Position numbers and translations under genes: made by a program. This document shows, in pieces, positions 16,042-25,755 of a stretch of 64,000 nucleotides of DNA. The notes beneath the pieces are model-generated. The model saw only the letters and a program-made list of their open reading frames with translations. It did no database searches and was not told where the DNA came from. The DNA is from an uncultured Bacteroidales bacterium (GTDB lineage: Bacteria > Bacteroidota > Bacteroidia > Bacteroidales > Bacteroidaceae): assembly GCA_902786925.1 (NCBI GenBank), contig CADAEK010000003.1:1-64000 (forward strand), given 5' to 3'. Each line of letters begins with the position of its first letter. Position 1 is the stretch's first letter.

Positions 16042-18762
16042 ATGAAGAAAAGCTTTTTTCGATGCGGAAACCTCCGCATCCTGCTATTGCTATGCCTCAT
16101 CGTAAGCACACAAACAGCCCTTAAGGCCGACATTGTCAAGGGCCGTGTGGTGGATGCCGAAACAAAAGAACCTATACCAGAAGCCCAGGTGAAGTACACT
16201 CAACAGACAGACAACTACGGCTATTCCATCAGGTCTGCCCAAACTGACTCCTTAGGCAATTTCACGATCTTTGCCGATGGACGCGGCAAACTGGAAGTGT
16301 TCATGCTGGGCTACAACACGATGTCGAAGACGGTACTGGCCTTCAGCAATAGCCAGAAAGACACAATTGACATTGGCACAATGGAACTGAAAATGGCTCC
16401 GCAGATGCTGAAGATGGTAGAGGTGAAGGGGCACGCACGGCGGTTCACCGTAAAGGGCGACACGATTATCTTTCACCCTGAGGCTTTCCACTTGCAGGAG
16501 GGCGCAAGGCTTGACGAACTGATTAAGCAACTGCCGGGTGTGCAGATGGGCAGTGACGGAAAACTCTCATGGAACGGCAAGCCCATCCGCATCACGATGG
16601 ACGGTGAGAGTCTATTCGGCGGCGACGACCTAGTGAAACAGCTGCCTGCCGAGGCGGTGGAGAATATCAAAGCTTACAACAAGCAATCGGAATTCAGCAA
16701 GCGCACAGGCAAAGATGACGGGACACAGGACATGGTGCTCGACCTGAACATCAAGCCAGGCTTCCTCGACCGCTGGTATGGGGATGTGAAAGCATACTAC
16801 CAATCACCGAAATACTATAATGGTGAGCTTTTGATGAACCGCCTCTCGAAGACTGACCCCCTGATGGTCTTTGCCAATGCAAACAACATCGACAGGCATT
16901 GGCGACGCAATATGAAGGGGAGTAGCGCATACATGAACAACGGTTTTGGCAAAGAGCAAGGCATCTCGGCTGGCTATCAGCACAATGGCAAAGAAAGGAA
17001 GGAGGGCTCACAGAAGCTGCAGAGCTTCTACAGTTTCACAGGCGGATTAGCACATGATGACGACTGGCACACCCTGCACCAATTGACAGAGAACTACTTT
17101 CCCAACACTGCAGCTACACGCATCAGCACTGAGAATCATCAGCGCGCACATAAGCTGGAGCCACGACTCAACGCCTACGCTAAATGGATGCCTGACTCGC
17201 TGAACACCTTCTGGTTAATTGCAAATGTGGAGCACAGCGATAGCCGCTCGTACAGCCACCAACGCTCCGAACAAGAAGATGCATTTGGCATAGACTATAT
17301 GCCGACGCTCTCGCAACAGAACACAACCAACACGAATGGGCACGAAACGAAACTGAATGCCCTAATCGTGTGGGAGCACTACGTGAAGGATGGCGCACTG
17401 GGAGCGAGTGTCAAACTGGATTACCAAGATGGGAAGACCGATGGCCTGACCAACCGCACCATCACGGCGCACACGCAATCCTACTCCTCATCGCAATTCA
17501 CCCAAACCTACACCTCACCTGCTCGGCAATTCTCCACGACGGCAGAAGCTCACCATGCCCGATGGCTCACTGGGAAATGGATGATACAGGCACAATATAT
17601 CCTGACCTACGACCACAACCGTAAGGACCAAGACTTCATGACCAATGGAATGGCCGATGACGCTAACAGCTACCATCAGCTATACACCCACCATGAGCAT
17701 GGCTTGCGAATCTCACAGACCATCAACCTCAATCCTGTTCAGCTGATGCCGACGGTCTCGACTCGCTGGCAGCGTGAAGGTCAAGACTACCAACGAGGCA
17801 TGCTCGACACGACGGCCGTACGCCATTACTTTTTTGTTGACCCCTCACTCCGGGCCACATGGAAACTCAGCAAGACCATAGGACTTGAACTGAACTACGC
17901 CTTCACAACGAAACAGCCCGATATCCTTAAGACCATTGGCTACCGCGACCTCACCGACCCGTACTTCATCACAGAGGGCAATCCTCATTTGCGAAACACC
18001 CACACGCATACTACGAATCTTACTTATAACATGGTGCTCGCACACAGCCAGACCTCTTTCAGCACCTCTGCCGGCTACACGCACAACAACTGCGAGACCA
18101 CCACTGCATTAAGTTACGACCCAAAAACTGCCATCTATACCAGCCGACCCGAAAATGTCAAAGGCAGCAAATCATGGACATTCCGACTCAACATCGACCA
18201 GAGTCTGGGCGACTACTTCCAGCTACAAAGCGACTTCCACCTGAATGCGGGCAAACGGTACGGTTACCTCACCTTCCAGCCCACACAGCAAGAGCGAACC
18301 TTGAACCGCCAAAGCAGCATGAATCCTCGAGAGAACCTCACTTTCTCATTCGATTACAACTGGCTCAAAGCCTCTGTTTATGCAGAGATTGCCGCTGACC
18401 GACTCCGCTATACGGCTTCACCCGAACAGAACACGACCCACTGGAACAACAACTTCGGTCTGAACGCAGAGATTTCCTTAGGCAACTTCTACGTCTACAC
18501 CAGCCTCAACGAGCGCATCAGCCGAGGCTACACTCTCAGCAGCATGAACCGCAACATCCTCGTGTGGGACAGTTCCGTCACTTGGAAAATACTGAAGAAT
18601 AAAGCCCGTATCACGTTGGAGCTGGACGATATATTAAACAGCGAAGACGGACGCTGGAGCGAGCAGTCTGCCTATCAGCAAACGACCTCCTGGCAGAAGT
18701 TCCGCCACCACTATGTCGGCATCAGCTTCACATACCATCTGGACGCGAAGAAGAAGGAATGA
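16042..18762 (+). CDS. Outer-membrane beta-barrel protein of the TonB-receptor-like family
   Basis: The 906-residue protein has a signal peptide, an N-terminal carboxypeptidase-regulatory-like domain (about residues 30-110, starting IVKGRVVDAETKEPIPEAQV), a plug-like region (ARLDELIKQLPGVQM, ITMDGESLFGGDDLVKQLPA, VENIKAYNKQSEF) and a long C-terminal beta barrel with alternating aromatic strands up to the last residues. This fits the Bacteroidota outer membrane beta-barrel family related to TonB-dependent receptors. No SusD partner is next to it, and its close coupling to a membrane regulator suggests a dedicated, regulated transporter or surface protein. The substrate is unknown. Confidence 0.8.
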   Translation: MKKSFFRCGNLRILLLLCLIVSTQTALKADIVKGRVVDAETKEPIPEAQVKYTQQTDNYGYSIRSAQTDSLGNFTIFADGRGKLEVFMLGYNTMSKTVLAFSNSQKDTIDIGTMELKMAPQMLKMVEVKGHARRFTVKGDTIIFHPEAFHLQEGARLDELIKQLPGVQMGSDGKLSWNGKPIRITMDGESLFGGDDLVKQLPAEAVENIKAYNKQSEFSKRTGKDDGTQDMVLDLNIKPGFLDRWYGDVKAYYQSPKYYNGELLMNRLSKTDPLMVFANANNIDRHWRRNMKGSSAYMNNGFGKEQGISAGYQHNGKERKEGSQKLQSFYSFTGGLAHDDDWHTLHQLTENYFPNTAATRISTENHQRAHKLEPRLNAYAKWMPDSLNTFWLIANVEHSDSRSYSHQRSEQEDAFGIDYMPTLSQQNTTNTNGHETKLNALIVWEHYVKDGALGASVKLDYQDGKTDGLTNRTITAHTQSYSSSQFTQTYTSPARQFSTTAEAHHARWLTGKWMIQAQYILTYDHNRKDQDFMTNGMADDANSYHQLYTHHEHGLRISQTINLNPVQLMPTVSTRWQREGQDYQRGMLDTTAVRHYFFVDPSLRATWKLSKTIGLELNYAFTTKQPDILKTIGYRDLTDPYFITEGNPHLRNTHTHTTNLTYNMVLAHSQTSFSTSAGYTHNNCETTTALSYDPKTAIYTSRPENVKGSKSWTFRLNIDQSLGDYFQLQSDFHLNAGKRYGYLTFQPTQQERTLNRQSSMNPRENLTFSFDYNWLKASVYAEIAADRLRYTASPEQNTTHWNNNFGLNAEISLGNFYVYTSLNERISRGYTLSSMNRNILVWDSSVTWKILKNKARITLELDDILNSEDGRWSEQSAYQQTTSWQKFRHHYVGISFTYHLDAKKKE

Positions 18763-18920
18763 CCTCTGCGAAGAGGAGAATAAACTACAGAGAGAATCTG
18801 GCCAAAGTGTTTGGCTCACAAAGGCGCGGCTTTCCAATCATAATGCACAAGAAAGGAATCTATTTCCCGTTCATTCACATTATTTTACCCTCAAAACCAC
18901 GTATATTATTGAGAAAGTCG

Positions 18921-18928
18921 TAACTTTG
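18921..18928 (+). promoter_or_regulatory. -7 promoter box of the glycyl-tRNA synthetase gene
   Basis: TAACTTTG matches TAnnTTTG, 40 bases before the ATG. Confidence 0.65.
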
Positions 18929-18968
18929 CAACGTTTTTGTGGACTGAACAATAAAAACATACAACATA

Positions 18969-20522
18969 ATGGCACAACAAGAAGACATTTTCAAGAAAGT
19001 GGTGAGCCACTGCAAGGAATACGGATTCGTGTTCCCTTCATCAGAGATTTACGACGGACTGGGCGCAGTATATGACTACGGTCAGAACGGCGTGGAGTTG
19101 AAGAACAACATCAAGCAATACTGGTGGCAGTATATGGTGCTGCTGCACGAGAACATCGTGGGCATCGACTCCGCCATCTTCATGCACCCCACTATTTGGA
19201 AGGCTTCAGGCCATGTGGATGCGTTCAACGACCCACTCATCGACAACCGCGACTCTAAGAAGCGCTATCGCGCTGATGTGCTCATCGAGGACCAGATTGC
19301 CAAGTATGACGAGAAGATTGAGAAAGAAGTGGCAAAGGCACGCAAGCGTTTTGGCGATGCTTTTGACGAGGCACAGTACCGTGCAACTTCTCCTCGCGTG
19401 CTCGAAGAGCAGGCTAAGCGCGACAATCTGCACCAGCGCTATCAGGAGGTGATGAACGCAGAAGGCGGCATCGACCTTGAAGGACTGAAGCAGATTATCC
19501 TCGACGAGGAGATTGCCTGCCCTATCAGCGGCACAAGAAACTGGACAGATGTGCGTCAGTTCAACCTGATGTTCAAGACAGAGATGGGCGCTGCTGCTGA
19601 AGGCGCATCAACCATCTACCTGCGCCCAGAGACGGCTCAGGGCATCTTCGTAAACTACCTGAACGTGCAGAAGACAGGCCGCATGAAGATTCCTTTCGGC
19701 ATTGCACAGATTGGTAAGGCTTTCCGCAACGAGATTGTGGCACGTCAGTTCATCTTCCGCATGCGTGAGTTTGAGCAGATGGAGATGCAGTTCTTCGTAA
19801 AGCCAGGCACTGAGCTGCAGTGGTTTGAGGAATGGAAGAAGCGCCGCATGGCTTGGCACCAGGCGCTCGGCTTCGGCGAAGAGAACTACCGCTTCCACGA
19901 CCACGACAAGCTGGCTCACTATGCCAACGCGGCTACCGACGTGGAATTCAAGATGCCATTCGGCTTCAAGGAGGTAGAGGGTATTCACTCTCGCACAAAC
20001 TTCGACCTCTCTCAGCACGCTCAATACAGCGGCAAGAAGATTGAATACTTCGACCCAGAAGACAACACTTCATACACTCCATACGTCATCGAGACTTCCA
20101 TCGGTGTGGACCGCATGTTCCTCTCTGTGATGTGCCACAGCTACTGTGAGGAGAAGCTCGAAGGTGGCGACACCCGCGTGGTGCTCCGTCTGCCTGCAGC
20201 CCTCGCTCCTATCAAGCTGGCCGTGTTCCCACTCACCAAGAAAGACGGTCTGCCAGAGAAGGCTCGCGAAATCATCGACAGCCTCAAGTTCCACTTCAAC
20301 TGCAAGTATGAGGAGAAGGACCAGATTGGTAAGCGCTACCGTCGTCAGGACGCCATCGGCACACCTTTCTGCGTGACTGTGGACAATCAGACGCTGGAGG
20401 ACAACACCGTGACATTGCGCTACCGCGACACCATGAAGCAAGAGCGCGTGAACATCGCTGACCTTCGTGGCATCATCGAAGACCAAGTGACTATCACAAG
20501 TCTTCTGAAGAACCTGAAATAA
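18969..20522 (+). CDS. glyS: Glycine--tRNA ligase, single-chain class II type
   Basis: The 517-residue enzyme attaches glycine to tRNA-Gly. It is the homodimeric type, not the alpha/beta heterotetramer: the N-terminus reads SHCKEYGFVFPSSEIYDGLG and then GAVYDYGQNGVELKNNIKQY, which is diagnostic. Class II motif 2 is seen in IGKAFRNEI and EFEQMEMQFF, motif 3 in ETSIGVDRMFLSVM. The C-terminal anticodon-binding domain begins around residue 410 (LAPIKLAVFPLTKKDGL). Length fits bacterial examples. An FKBP lipoprotein gene follows after 57 bases and is likely cotranscribed. Confidence 0.96.
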   Translation: MAQQEDIFKKVVSHCKEYGFVFPSSEIYDGLGAVYDYGQNGVELKNNIKQYWWQYMVLLHENIVGIDSAIFMHPTIWKASGHVDAFNDPLIDNRDSKKRYRADVLIEDQIAKYDEKIEKEVAKARKRFGDAFDEAQYRATSPRVLEEQAKRDNLHQRYQEVMNAEGGIDLEGLKQIILDEEIACPISGTRNWTDVRQFNLMFKTEMGAAAEGASTIYLRPETAQGIFVNYLNVQKTGRMKIPFGIAQIGKAFRNEIVARQFIFRMREFEQMEMQFFVKPGTELQWFEEWKKRRMAWHQALGFGEENYRFHDHDKLAHYANAATDVEFKMPFGFKEVEGIHSRTNFDLSQHAQYSGKKIEYFDPEDNTSYTPYVIETSIGVDRMFLSVMCHSYCEEKLEGGDTRVVLRLPAALAPIKLAVFPLTKKDGLPEKAREIIDSLKFHFNCKYEEKDQIGKRYRRQDAIGTPFCVTVDNQTLEDNTVTLRYRDTMKQERVNIADLRGIIEDQVTITSLLKNLK

Positions 20523-20579
20523 CCAGTCAAAGTGCGAGCAGTTCACTCTCCACGGAGCGTTGGAAACAGTACATATCAT

Positions 20580-21215
20580 ATGACTATCAAAGGATTCTTA
20601 TACCGTACTCTCATAGCGTTAGCCCTTCCCCTAATGGGGATGGGCTTCTCGTCATGCAGCGAGAACGAAGAAGCGGGCGAGTATGACAACTGGCAGACCA
20701 GGAACCAGCATTATGTAGATTCCATTGCCAACCTGGCACAGAACGGCACAGACGGATGGACCAAGATATTGGGTTACCGTCACGTTTCAACCGAAGAGAG
20801 CCCTGACCTGAACAGCAACCATTACGTCTACATCCAGAAGAACAGTAATGGCGCAGGCACCAAGAAGCCTGAGTACAACGACTCTGTCCGTGTGCACTAC
20901 TTTGGCCGCTTGATACCATCTGGTTCGTACAAAAACGGCTTCAACTTTGGCAAGAGTTACAGTTCCAACACGTTTAACGAGGCGACTGACGTTCCCACGT
21001 TGATGGCCGTGAACGCCAACGTGGATGGCTTTGCCACTGCGCTGATGAACATGGTGGAAGGTGATGACTGGACCATCGTCATCCCATACCACCTTGGTTA
21101 TGGAACCAGCGCCTATGGCTCGGCACAAATACCAGGCTACTCAACGCTTATCTTCAACGTTAAGCTTGCGCGTATCTATAAATATAAGAAAGATACCGAC
21201 ACTACATGGCATTAG
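20580..21215 (+). CDS. FKBP-type peptidyl-prolyl isomerase lipoprotein
   Basis: The 211-residue product has a lipoprotein signal with Cys near residue 26 (MGMGFSSCSE). The C-terminal half matches an FKBP domain: VRVHYFGRLIPSG, GFATALMNMVEGDDWTIVIP, HLGYGTSAYG and ending STLIFNVKLARI. It would catalyse proline isomerisation or act as a chaperone at the periplasmic face of a membrane. Several active-site aromatics are kept, but the segment between the first strand and the GFATAL helix is divergent. ATG 20580 is chosen over an in-frame GTG at 20532 because it places the signal peptide at the start. Confidence 0.85.
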   Translation: MTIKGFLYRTLIALALPLMGMGFSSCSENEEAGEYDNWQTRNQHYVDSIANLAQNGTDGWTKILGYRHVSTEESPDLNSNHYVYIQKNSNGAGTKKPEYNDSVRVHYFGRLIPSGSYKNGFNFGKSYSSNTFNEATDVPTLMAVNANVDGFATALMNMVEGDDWTIVIPYHLGYGTSAYGSAQIPGYSTLIFNVKLARIYKYKKDTDTTWH

Positions 21216-21322
21216 TCCAGCCAAGCGCCAACGAGTCACGCACAGGACAAGCAATCCCATGCCGACTCTTTAGCGCGTTGCACAAAAGACTATAAGGCTA
21301 CTATAGCGACAAGCATCATAAG

Positions 21323-21371
21323 CCAGCGCGGCCCTTGATTCCCAATTGTTCGGAATCAAGGGCCGCGCTGG
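21323..21371. terminator. Strong bidirectional hairpin between FKBP and asd genes
   Basis: A perfect 20-bp GC-rich stem (arms 21323-21342 and 21352-21371, starting CCAGCGCGGC) with a 9-base loop lies between convergent genes. The T-run on either side is weak, but position and stability favour termination. Confidence 0.75.
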
Positions 21372-21401
21372 TTTCTTTACCACGGAACGGGAATCATACA
21401 A

Positions 21402-21435
21402 CAAGGGGCTACGTCCACGCAGACATAGCCCCTTG
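21402..21435 (-). terminator. Hairpin downstream of asd
   Basis: CAAGGGGCTA and TAGCCCCTTG form a perfect 10-bp stem with a 14-base loop, 30 bases after the asd stop. There is no clear T run, so it may stabilise the mRNA end rather than terminate by itself. Confidence 0.45.
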
Positions 21436-21465
21436 GCATATCATACCTCTGATGAAGAGGAAGTC

Positions 21466-22476
21466 TTATTTCACGTTACCGACCTTAATGAGGTACTCGG
21501 CAATCTGCACAGCATTCAAGGCTGCACCCTTCTTAATCTGGTCGCCAGAGAGCCAGAATGTGAGGCCGTTCTCGTTAGCAAGGTCCTTGCGCACACGACC
21601 TACATATACGTCATCCTTGCCAGCGGTGAAGAGAGGCATAGGATACTTCTGGTTCTTAGGATCGTCGATGAGTGTTACACCCTCAGCCGCAGCGATAGCA
21701 GCCTGTGCCTCTTCCACAGAGATAGGCTTCTCAGTCTCTACCCATACAGCCTCAGAGTGAGCACGGAGTGACGAGATACGTACACACATAGCCGAGCACT
21801 TCGCATCGGTGTGCATAATCTTGCGGGTCTCGTTAAACATCTTCATTTCCTCTTTTGTGTAGCCATTATCCTGGAACACGTCAATCTGAGGAATCACGTT
21901 GTAAGCCAACTGATAAGCGAACTTGTTCACAGTAGGCTCCTTGCCTTCCACAAGCTCCTTGTACTGCTGCTGCAACTCAGCCATTGCGGCTGCGCCAGCA
22001 CCAGAAGCACTCTGATAGCTTGCCACGTGAATGCGCTGGATGTGGCTAAGTTTCTCGATAGGCTTGAGCACAACCACCATCATGATTGTGGTGCAGTTAG
22101 GGTTGGCGATGATGCCACGAGGACGGTTCAGCGCATCTTCTGCATTGCACTCAGGCACAACCAATGGCACATCGTCGTCCATACGGAATGCGCTAGAGTT
22201 GTCAATCATCACTGCACCATACTTCGTGATGTCCTCTGCAAACTCTTTTGAAGTTCCAGCACCAGCCGAGGTGAAAGCGATATCAACGCCCTTGAAGTCA
22301 TCGCCGTGTTTGAGAAGCTGCACCTCATATTCCTTACCACGGAACGTATATTTCGTGCCAGCACTACGAGTGGAGCCGAAAAGCACAAGTTCGTCAATTG
22401 GGAAATTTCTCTCATCAAGAACACGAAGGAATTCCTGTCCTACGGCACCACTGGCACCGACGATAGCTACTTTCAT
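21466..22476 (-). CDS. asd: Aspartate-semialdehyde dehydrogenase
   Basis: The 336-residue enzyme reduces aspartyl phosphate to aspartate semialdehyde with NADPH, the branch-point step to lysine/diaminopimelate, threonine and methionine. The N-terminal nucleotide-binding loop is [20 protein letters not shown]. The catalytic cysteine lies in [12 protein letters not shown], preceded by [19 protein letters not shown]. The substrate-binding Arg region is [17 protein letters not shown]. Length is typical. With dapB (40840) and ddh (63000) it is one of three lysine-pathway genes in the window, all unlinked. It has its own promoter box. Confidence 0.96.
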   Translation of the reverse strand: MKVAIVGASGAVGQEFLRVLDERNFPIDELVLFGSTRSAGTKYTFRGKEYEVQLLKHGDDFKGVDIAFTSAGAGTSKEFAEDITKYGAVMIDNSSAFRMDDDVPLVVPECNAEDALNRPRGIIANPNCTTIMMVVVLKPIEKLSHIQRIHVASYQSASGAGAAAMAELQQQYKELVEGKEPTVNKFAYQLAYNVIPQIDVFQDNGYTKEEMKMFNETRKIMHTDAKCSAMCVRISSLRAHSEAVWVETEKPISVEEAQAAIAAAEGVTLIDDPKNQKYPMPLFTAGKDDVYVGRVRKDLANENGLTFWLSGDQIKKGAALNAVQIAEYLIKVGNVK

Positions 22477-22528
22477 CTTGTTTACCTTATTTGTTATTGA
22501 AATTATTGATTCACCGTAAAAAACGCTG

Positions 22529-22536
22529 CAAAATTA
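22529..22536 (-). promoter_or_regulatory. -7 promoter box of asd
   Basis: The minus strand reads TAATTTTG, matching TAnnTTTG, 52 bases before the asd start. Confidence 0.65.
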
Positions 22537-22580
22537 CAACTTTCCAATAGAAAAAAGAAAGAGGAACGATGGAAAAAGTG

Positions 22581-22588
22581 TATCTTTG
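22581..22588 (+). promoter_or_regulatory. -7 promoter box of the antiporter gene
   Basis: TATCTTTG matches TAnnTTTG, about 60 bases before the TTG start at 22648. It is divergent from the asd promoter. Confidence 0.6.
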
Positions 22589-22647
22589 CACAAAAATCAT
22601 GTGTTTCGACACATAAACATGCTTATTGGACTACCAAACCTATCAAC

Positions 22648-24789
22648 TTGGACGTAATCACCACATATCTGCCCATCACTGACCCGACGTGGATATTCCT
22701 GCTCGTGCTCTGCGTGATCTTGTTTGCCCCCATGATATTCAGCAAACTACACATTCCGCACATTATCGGAATGATTCTGGCAGGTGTGCTGATTGGTGAG
22801 CATGGCTTCAACATTCTGGCCCGCGATGCCTCGTTCGAACTCTTCGGTAAGGTCGGCATCTACTTCATCATGTTTCTGGCGGGTCTGGAGATGAACCTGC
22901 AGAACCTCAAGCAGAATCGCACCAAAGGACTTATCTTTGGCATCATCACCACGTTTATTCCCTTCGTCTTAGGCTATGTGGCAGGGTACTACTTCCTCCA
23001 CTACAGTTTCTTGGCCTCGCTCCTGCTGGCCTGCATCTTCGCATCCCATACATTGGTGGCCTACCCCATTGTAGGGCGCTACGGACTCAGCAATACTCCT
23101 TCTGTCACCATCTCGGTAGCAGCCACGATGGTGGCTCTCCTCTCTGCCCTGCTCTTCTTAGCAGGCATTGCTGGCGTCATCAAGGGGACAGGCGGTTGGC
23201 TGTTTTGGGGACTCTTCGGACTAAAGTTCGTTGTCTACATCTTTGCTATGTTCTTCCTGCTGCCGTGCCTCATCCGCGCGTTCTTCAAGAAGTATAGCGA
23301 GCCCGTCATCCAATTCACCTTCACGCTGACCGTGGTGCTCCTTTCTGCAGCTGTCGCTGAACTTTGCGGACTTGAAGGCATTTTCGGAGCATTCCTTTCA
23401 GGTTTGGTGCTCAACCGCTTTGTGCCCAACACCTCGCCTTTGATGAGCCGCATTGAGTTTATCGGCAACGCCCTTTTCATTCCTTACTTTCTAATCGGTG
23501 TGGGCATGCTGGTAAATATTGCCCCCTTGTTCCGAGAGTCCCAAGCAGCCGTTGTGGTAGTTATCATGGTGGTAGCAGGCACATTGTCTAAATACCTGGC
23601 TGCATACACCAGTCGCAAGATCTTCCACATGTCCCGTGCAGAGGGAGTGATGATGTTTGGCCTCACCGAAGCCCACGCAGCAGGCGCACTGGCGATGGTG
23701 ATGGTAGGCGTGAACCTCCAGATAGCTCCAGGCGTACCCCTCATGAACAACGCCGTGCTTGACGGTGTAGTCATCATGATTCTCATTTCATGCATCATTT
23801 CCTCCATTGCCACCGACCAAGCTGCCAAGAAGCTGAAGGTGCAAGGCAGCAGCACCGACAAGAAGACGCGCCGAGACAGCACAGCCCTCGACGACGAGAA
23901 GATACTCATCCCCATCAATGAGCCCAGCAACATCGGCACTTTGATGTCCACGGCCTTCATGATGCGCAACCGTCAGCTCAACCGCGGACTCATCTGCCTG
24001 AACATCATCAACGACGCCGACCTGAGCGACCAGACACAGGCGCACAGTCGCGAGTGTCTGGAGATGGCCACCCAATTGGCCTCTGCAGCAGATGTGCCCG
24101 TGCAGACTCAGACGCGCCTGGCTGTCAACTTCGCCACAGCTACCATTCATGCTCTGCGTGAAAACGATGCCAGCGAGCTTCTCATCGGCCTGCATCGCCA
24201 GCGTCACAAGGGCGACTCCTTCCTCGGACTCTTTGCCCAAGGCCTCATTGACGGAGTATCGCGACAAATCATTATTGTTGACCTTCATATTCCAGCCAAC
24301 ACCATCCGCAAGATTGTAGTAGCCGTGCCCGAAAAGGCTGAGTACGAACGAGGCTTCTACCGCTGGATTAACCGTCTGGCCCGCATGGCCGAAGACCTCA
24401 GTTGCCAGATGGTATTCTACGCTCCAGAAAGCACCAACAATCTCATTCTGCGCTACATGCGCGAACGCCACAAGAGCGTGCGAGACGATTATGAAGTCTT
24501 TGAGTCATGGAACGATTTCCCTGCCTTGCGCCACGAAGTCAACACAGACCAGCTCCTTGTTGTGGTCACCGCTCGACGGGGCAGTATCTCCTACCAGAGC
24601 AACTTCTCAAAACTGCCCATCCTGTTGCAGCAGCACTTCAGCCACACAAGCCTCATGCTCATTTATCCCGACCAAGAAGAGCAGACGGGCGAGCTTCATG
24701 ACTTCACCGACCCACATCGCAACACGACAACAGCAGACACCACACTCGTCGGCAAGTGGCTCAGCAAGTGGATTGGAGAGATGGGATAA
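22648..24789 (+). CDS. CPA2-family cation:proton antiporter with cytoplasmic Usp-like domain
   Basis: The 713-residue protein has an N-terminal transporter part of about 12 membrane segments (about residues 10-390). Family features include PHIIGMILAGVLIGEHG near the start and AGLEMNLQNLKQN, with later GLEGIFGAFLSGLVLNR and HAAGALAMVMVG. The C-terminal 300 residues are soluble, with two universal-stress-protein-like halves. It would exchange Na+ or K+ for protons in the inner membrane. No ATG is available in frame between the upstream stop and residue 37, so the start appears to be TTG at 22648, which places the first membrane helix correctly. Confidence 0.85.
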   Translation: MDVITTYLPITDPTWIFLLVLCVILFAPMIFSKLHIPHIIGMILAGVLIGEHGFNILARDASFELFGKVGIYFIMFLAGLEMNLQNLKQNRTKGLIFGIITTFIPFVLGYVAGYYFLHYSFLASLLLACIFASHTLVAYPIVGRYGLSNTPSVTISVAATMVALLSALLFLAGIAGVIKGTGGWLFWGLFGLKFVVYIFAMFFLLPCLIRAFFKKYSEPVIQFTFTLTVVLLSAAVAELCGLEGIFGAFLSGLVLNRFVPNTSPLMSRIEFIGNALFIPYFLIGVGMLVNIAPLFRESQAAVVVVIMVVAGTLSKYLAAYTSRKIFHMSRAEGVMMFGLTEAHAAGALAMVMVGVNLQIAPGVPLMNNAVLDGVVIMILISCIISSIATDQAAKKLKVQGSSTDKKTRRDSTALDDEKILIPINEPSNIGTLMSTAFMMRNRQLNRGLICLNIINDADLSDQTQAHSRECLEMATQLASAADVPVQTQTRLAVNFATATIHALRENDASELLIGLHRQRHKGDSFLGLFAQGLIDGVSRQIIIVDLHIPANTIRKIVVAVPEKAEYERGFYRWINRLARMAEDLSCQMVFYAPESTNNLILRYMRERHKSVRDDYEVFESWNDFPALRHEVNTDQLLVVVTARRGSISYQSNFSKLPILLQQHFSHTSLMLIYPDQEEQTGELHDFTDPHRNTTTADTTLVGKWLSKWIGEMG

Positions 24790-24933
24790 GGATTTGATTA
24801 CGGTCATCTCCCAGCTAAGGCGCCAAAGAGAGCGCACTTAGCCAGTCAGACCGACTGAAGACGAAGGGACAGGAGAGAAGCACACAGGGGAAGCCTCCTT
24901 CCTCACCATCATCAGACCAAACAACGAAATACA

Positions 24934-25659
24934 ATGATACAACTACAAAACATCACCAAATCTTTCGGCACACTCCAAGTGCTCAAAGGCATTGACCTTC
25001 AAATCGGCAAGGGAGAAGTGGTCAGCATCGTAGGGCCCTCTGGAGCCGGCAAGACGACGCTGCTCCAAATCATGGGCACTCTCGACACTCCTGACACCGG
25101 TTCCGTATTGCTTGACGGCATCGATGTCACCCGGCTGAAAGACAAAGAACTGGCACGCTTCCGCAACCAGCGATTAGGCTTCGTGTTCCAGTTCCACCAG
25201 CTTCTGCCCGAGTTCACAGCCTTGGAGAACGTGTGCATCCCTGCTCTCATTGCAGGCACCAGCACGAAGCAGGCTACAGAACGCGCCAAGGAGCTGCTCG
25301 ACTATCTGAACCTCAGCGAGCGCGCCCATCACAAGCCAGCAGAGCTTTCCGGTGGTGAGAAGCAGCGTATTGCTGTGGCACGGGCACTCATCAACAACCC
25401 TGCCATCATCCTGGCCGACGAACCCTCAGGCTCGCTCGACTCCAAGAACAAGGAAGAGCTTCACCAGCTTTTCTTCGACCTGCGCGACAAGTTCGGGCAG
25501 ACCTTCGTCATCGTCACCCACGACGAGGCGCTCTCACAAATCACAGACAGAACGATACATATCAAAGACGGAATGATAGACAACGTTATCGGCACGAACG
25601 GAGCAGATGAAGCGATTGAAACCGAAAACGTCAATGAAGACAACGCACCATCGGCATAA
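24934..25659 (+). CDS. ABC transporter ATPase of the LolD/MacB type
   Basis: The 241-residue ATPase has Walker [10 protein letters not shown] (about residue 35-43), Q-loop region [18 protein letters not shown], signature [15 protein letters not shown], Walker B ILADEPSG followed by [10 protein letters not shown], and the switch His in VIVTHDE. The [16 protein letters not shown] segment is typical of LolD-type ATPases, which power lipoprotein release from the inner membrane (LolCDE) or MacB-like export. No permease gene is adjacent, so it must partner with one encoded elsewhere. The acidic tail of about 20 residues is unusual for LolD. The CvfB-like gene starts about 100 bases downstream. Confidence 0.88.
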   Translation: MIQLQNITKSFGTLQVLKGIDLQIGKGEVVSIVGPSGAGKTTLLQIMGTLDTPDTGSVLLDGIDVTRLKDKELARFRNQRLGFVFQFHQLLPEFTALENVCIPALIAGTSTKQATERAKELLDYLNLSERAHHKPAELSGGEKQRIAVARALINNPAIILADEPSGSLDSKNKEELHQLFFDLRDKFGQTFVIVTHDEALSQITDRTIHIKDGMIDNVIGTNGADEAIETENVNEDNAPSA

Positions 25660-25755
25660 CAAGCGGTGCTCATTCCAAACGAAGCGACAAGGCACAGCCT
25701 GCTAATGCTTCCATACAACACTTTAACAACGATTATCTCAAAAAACAGAAAACTT

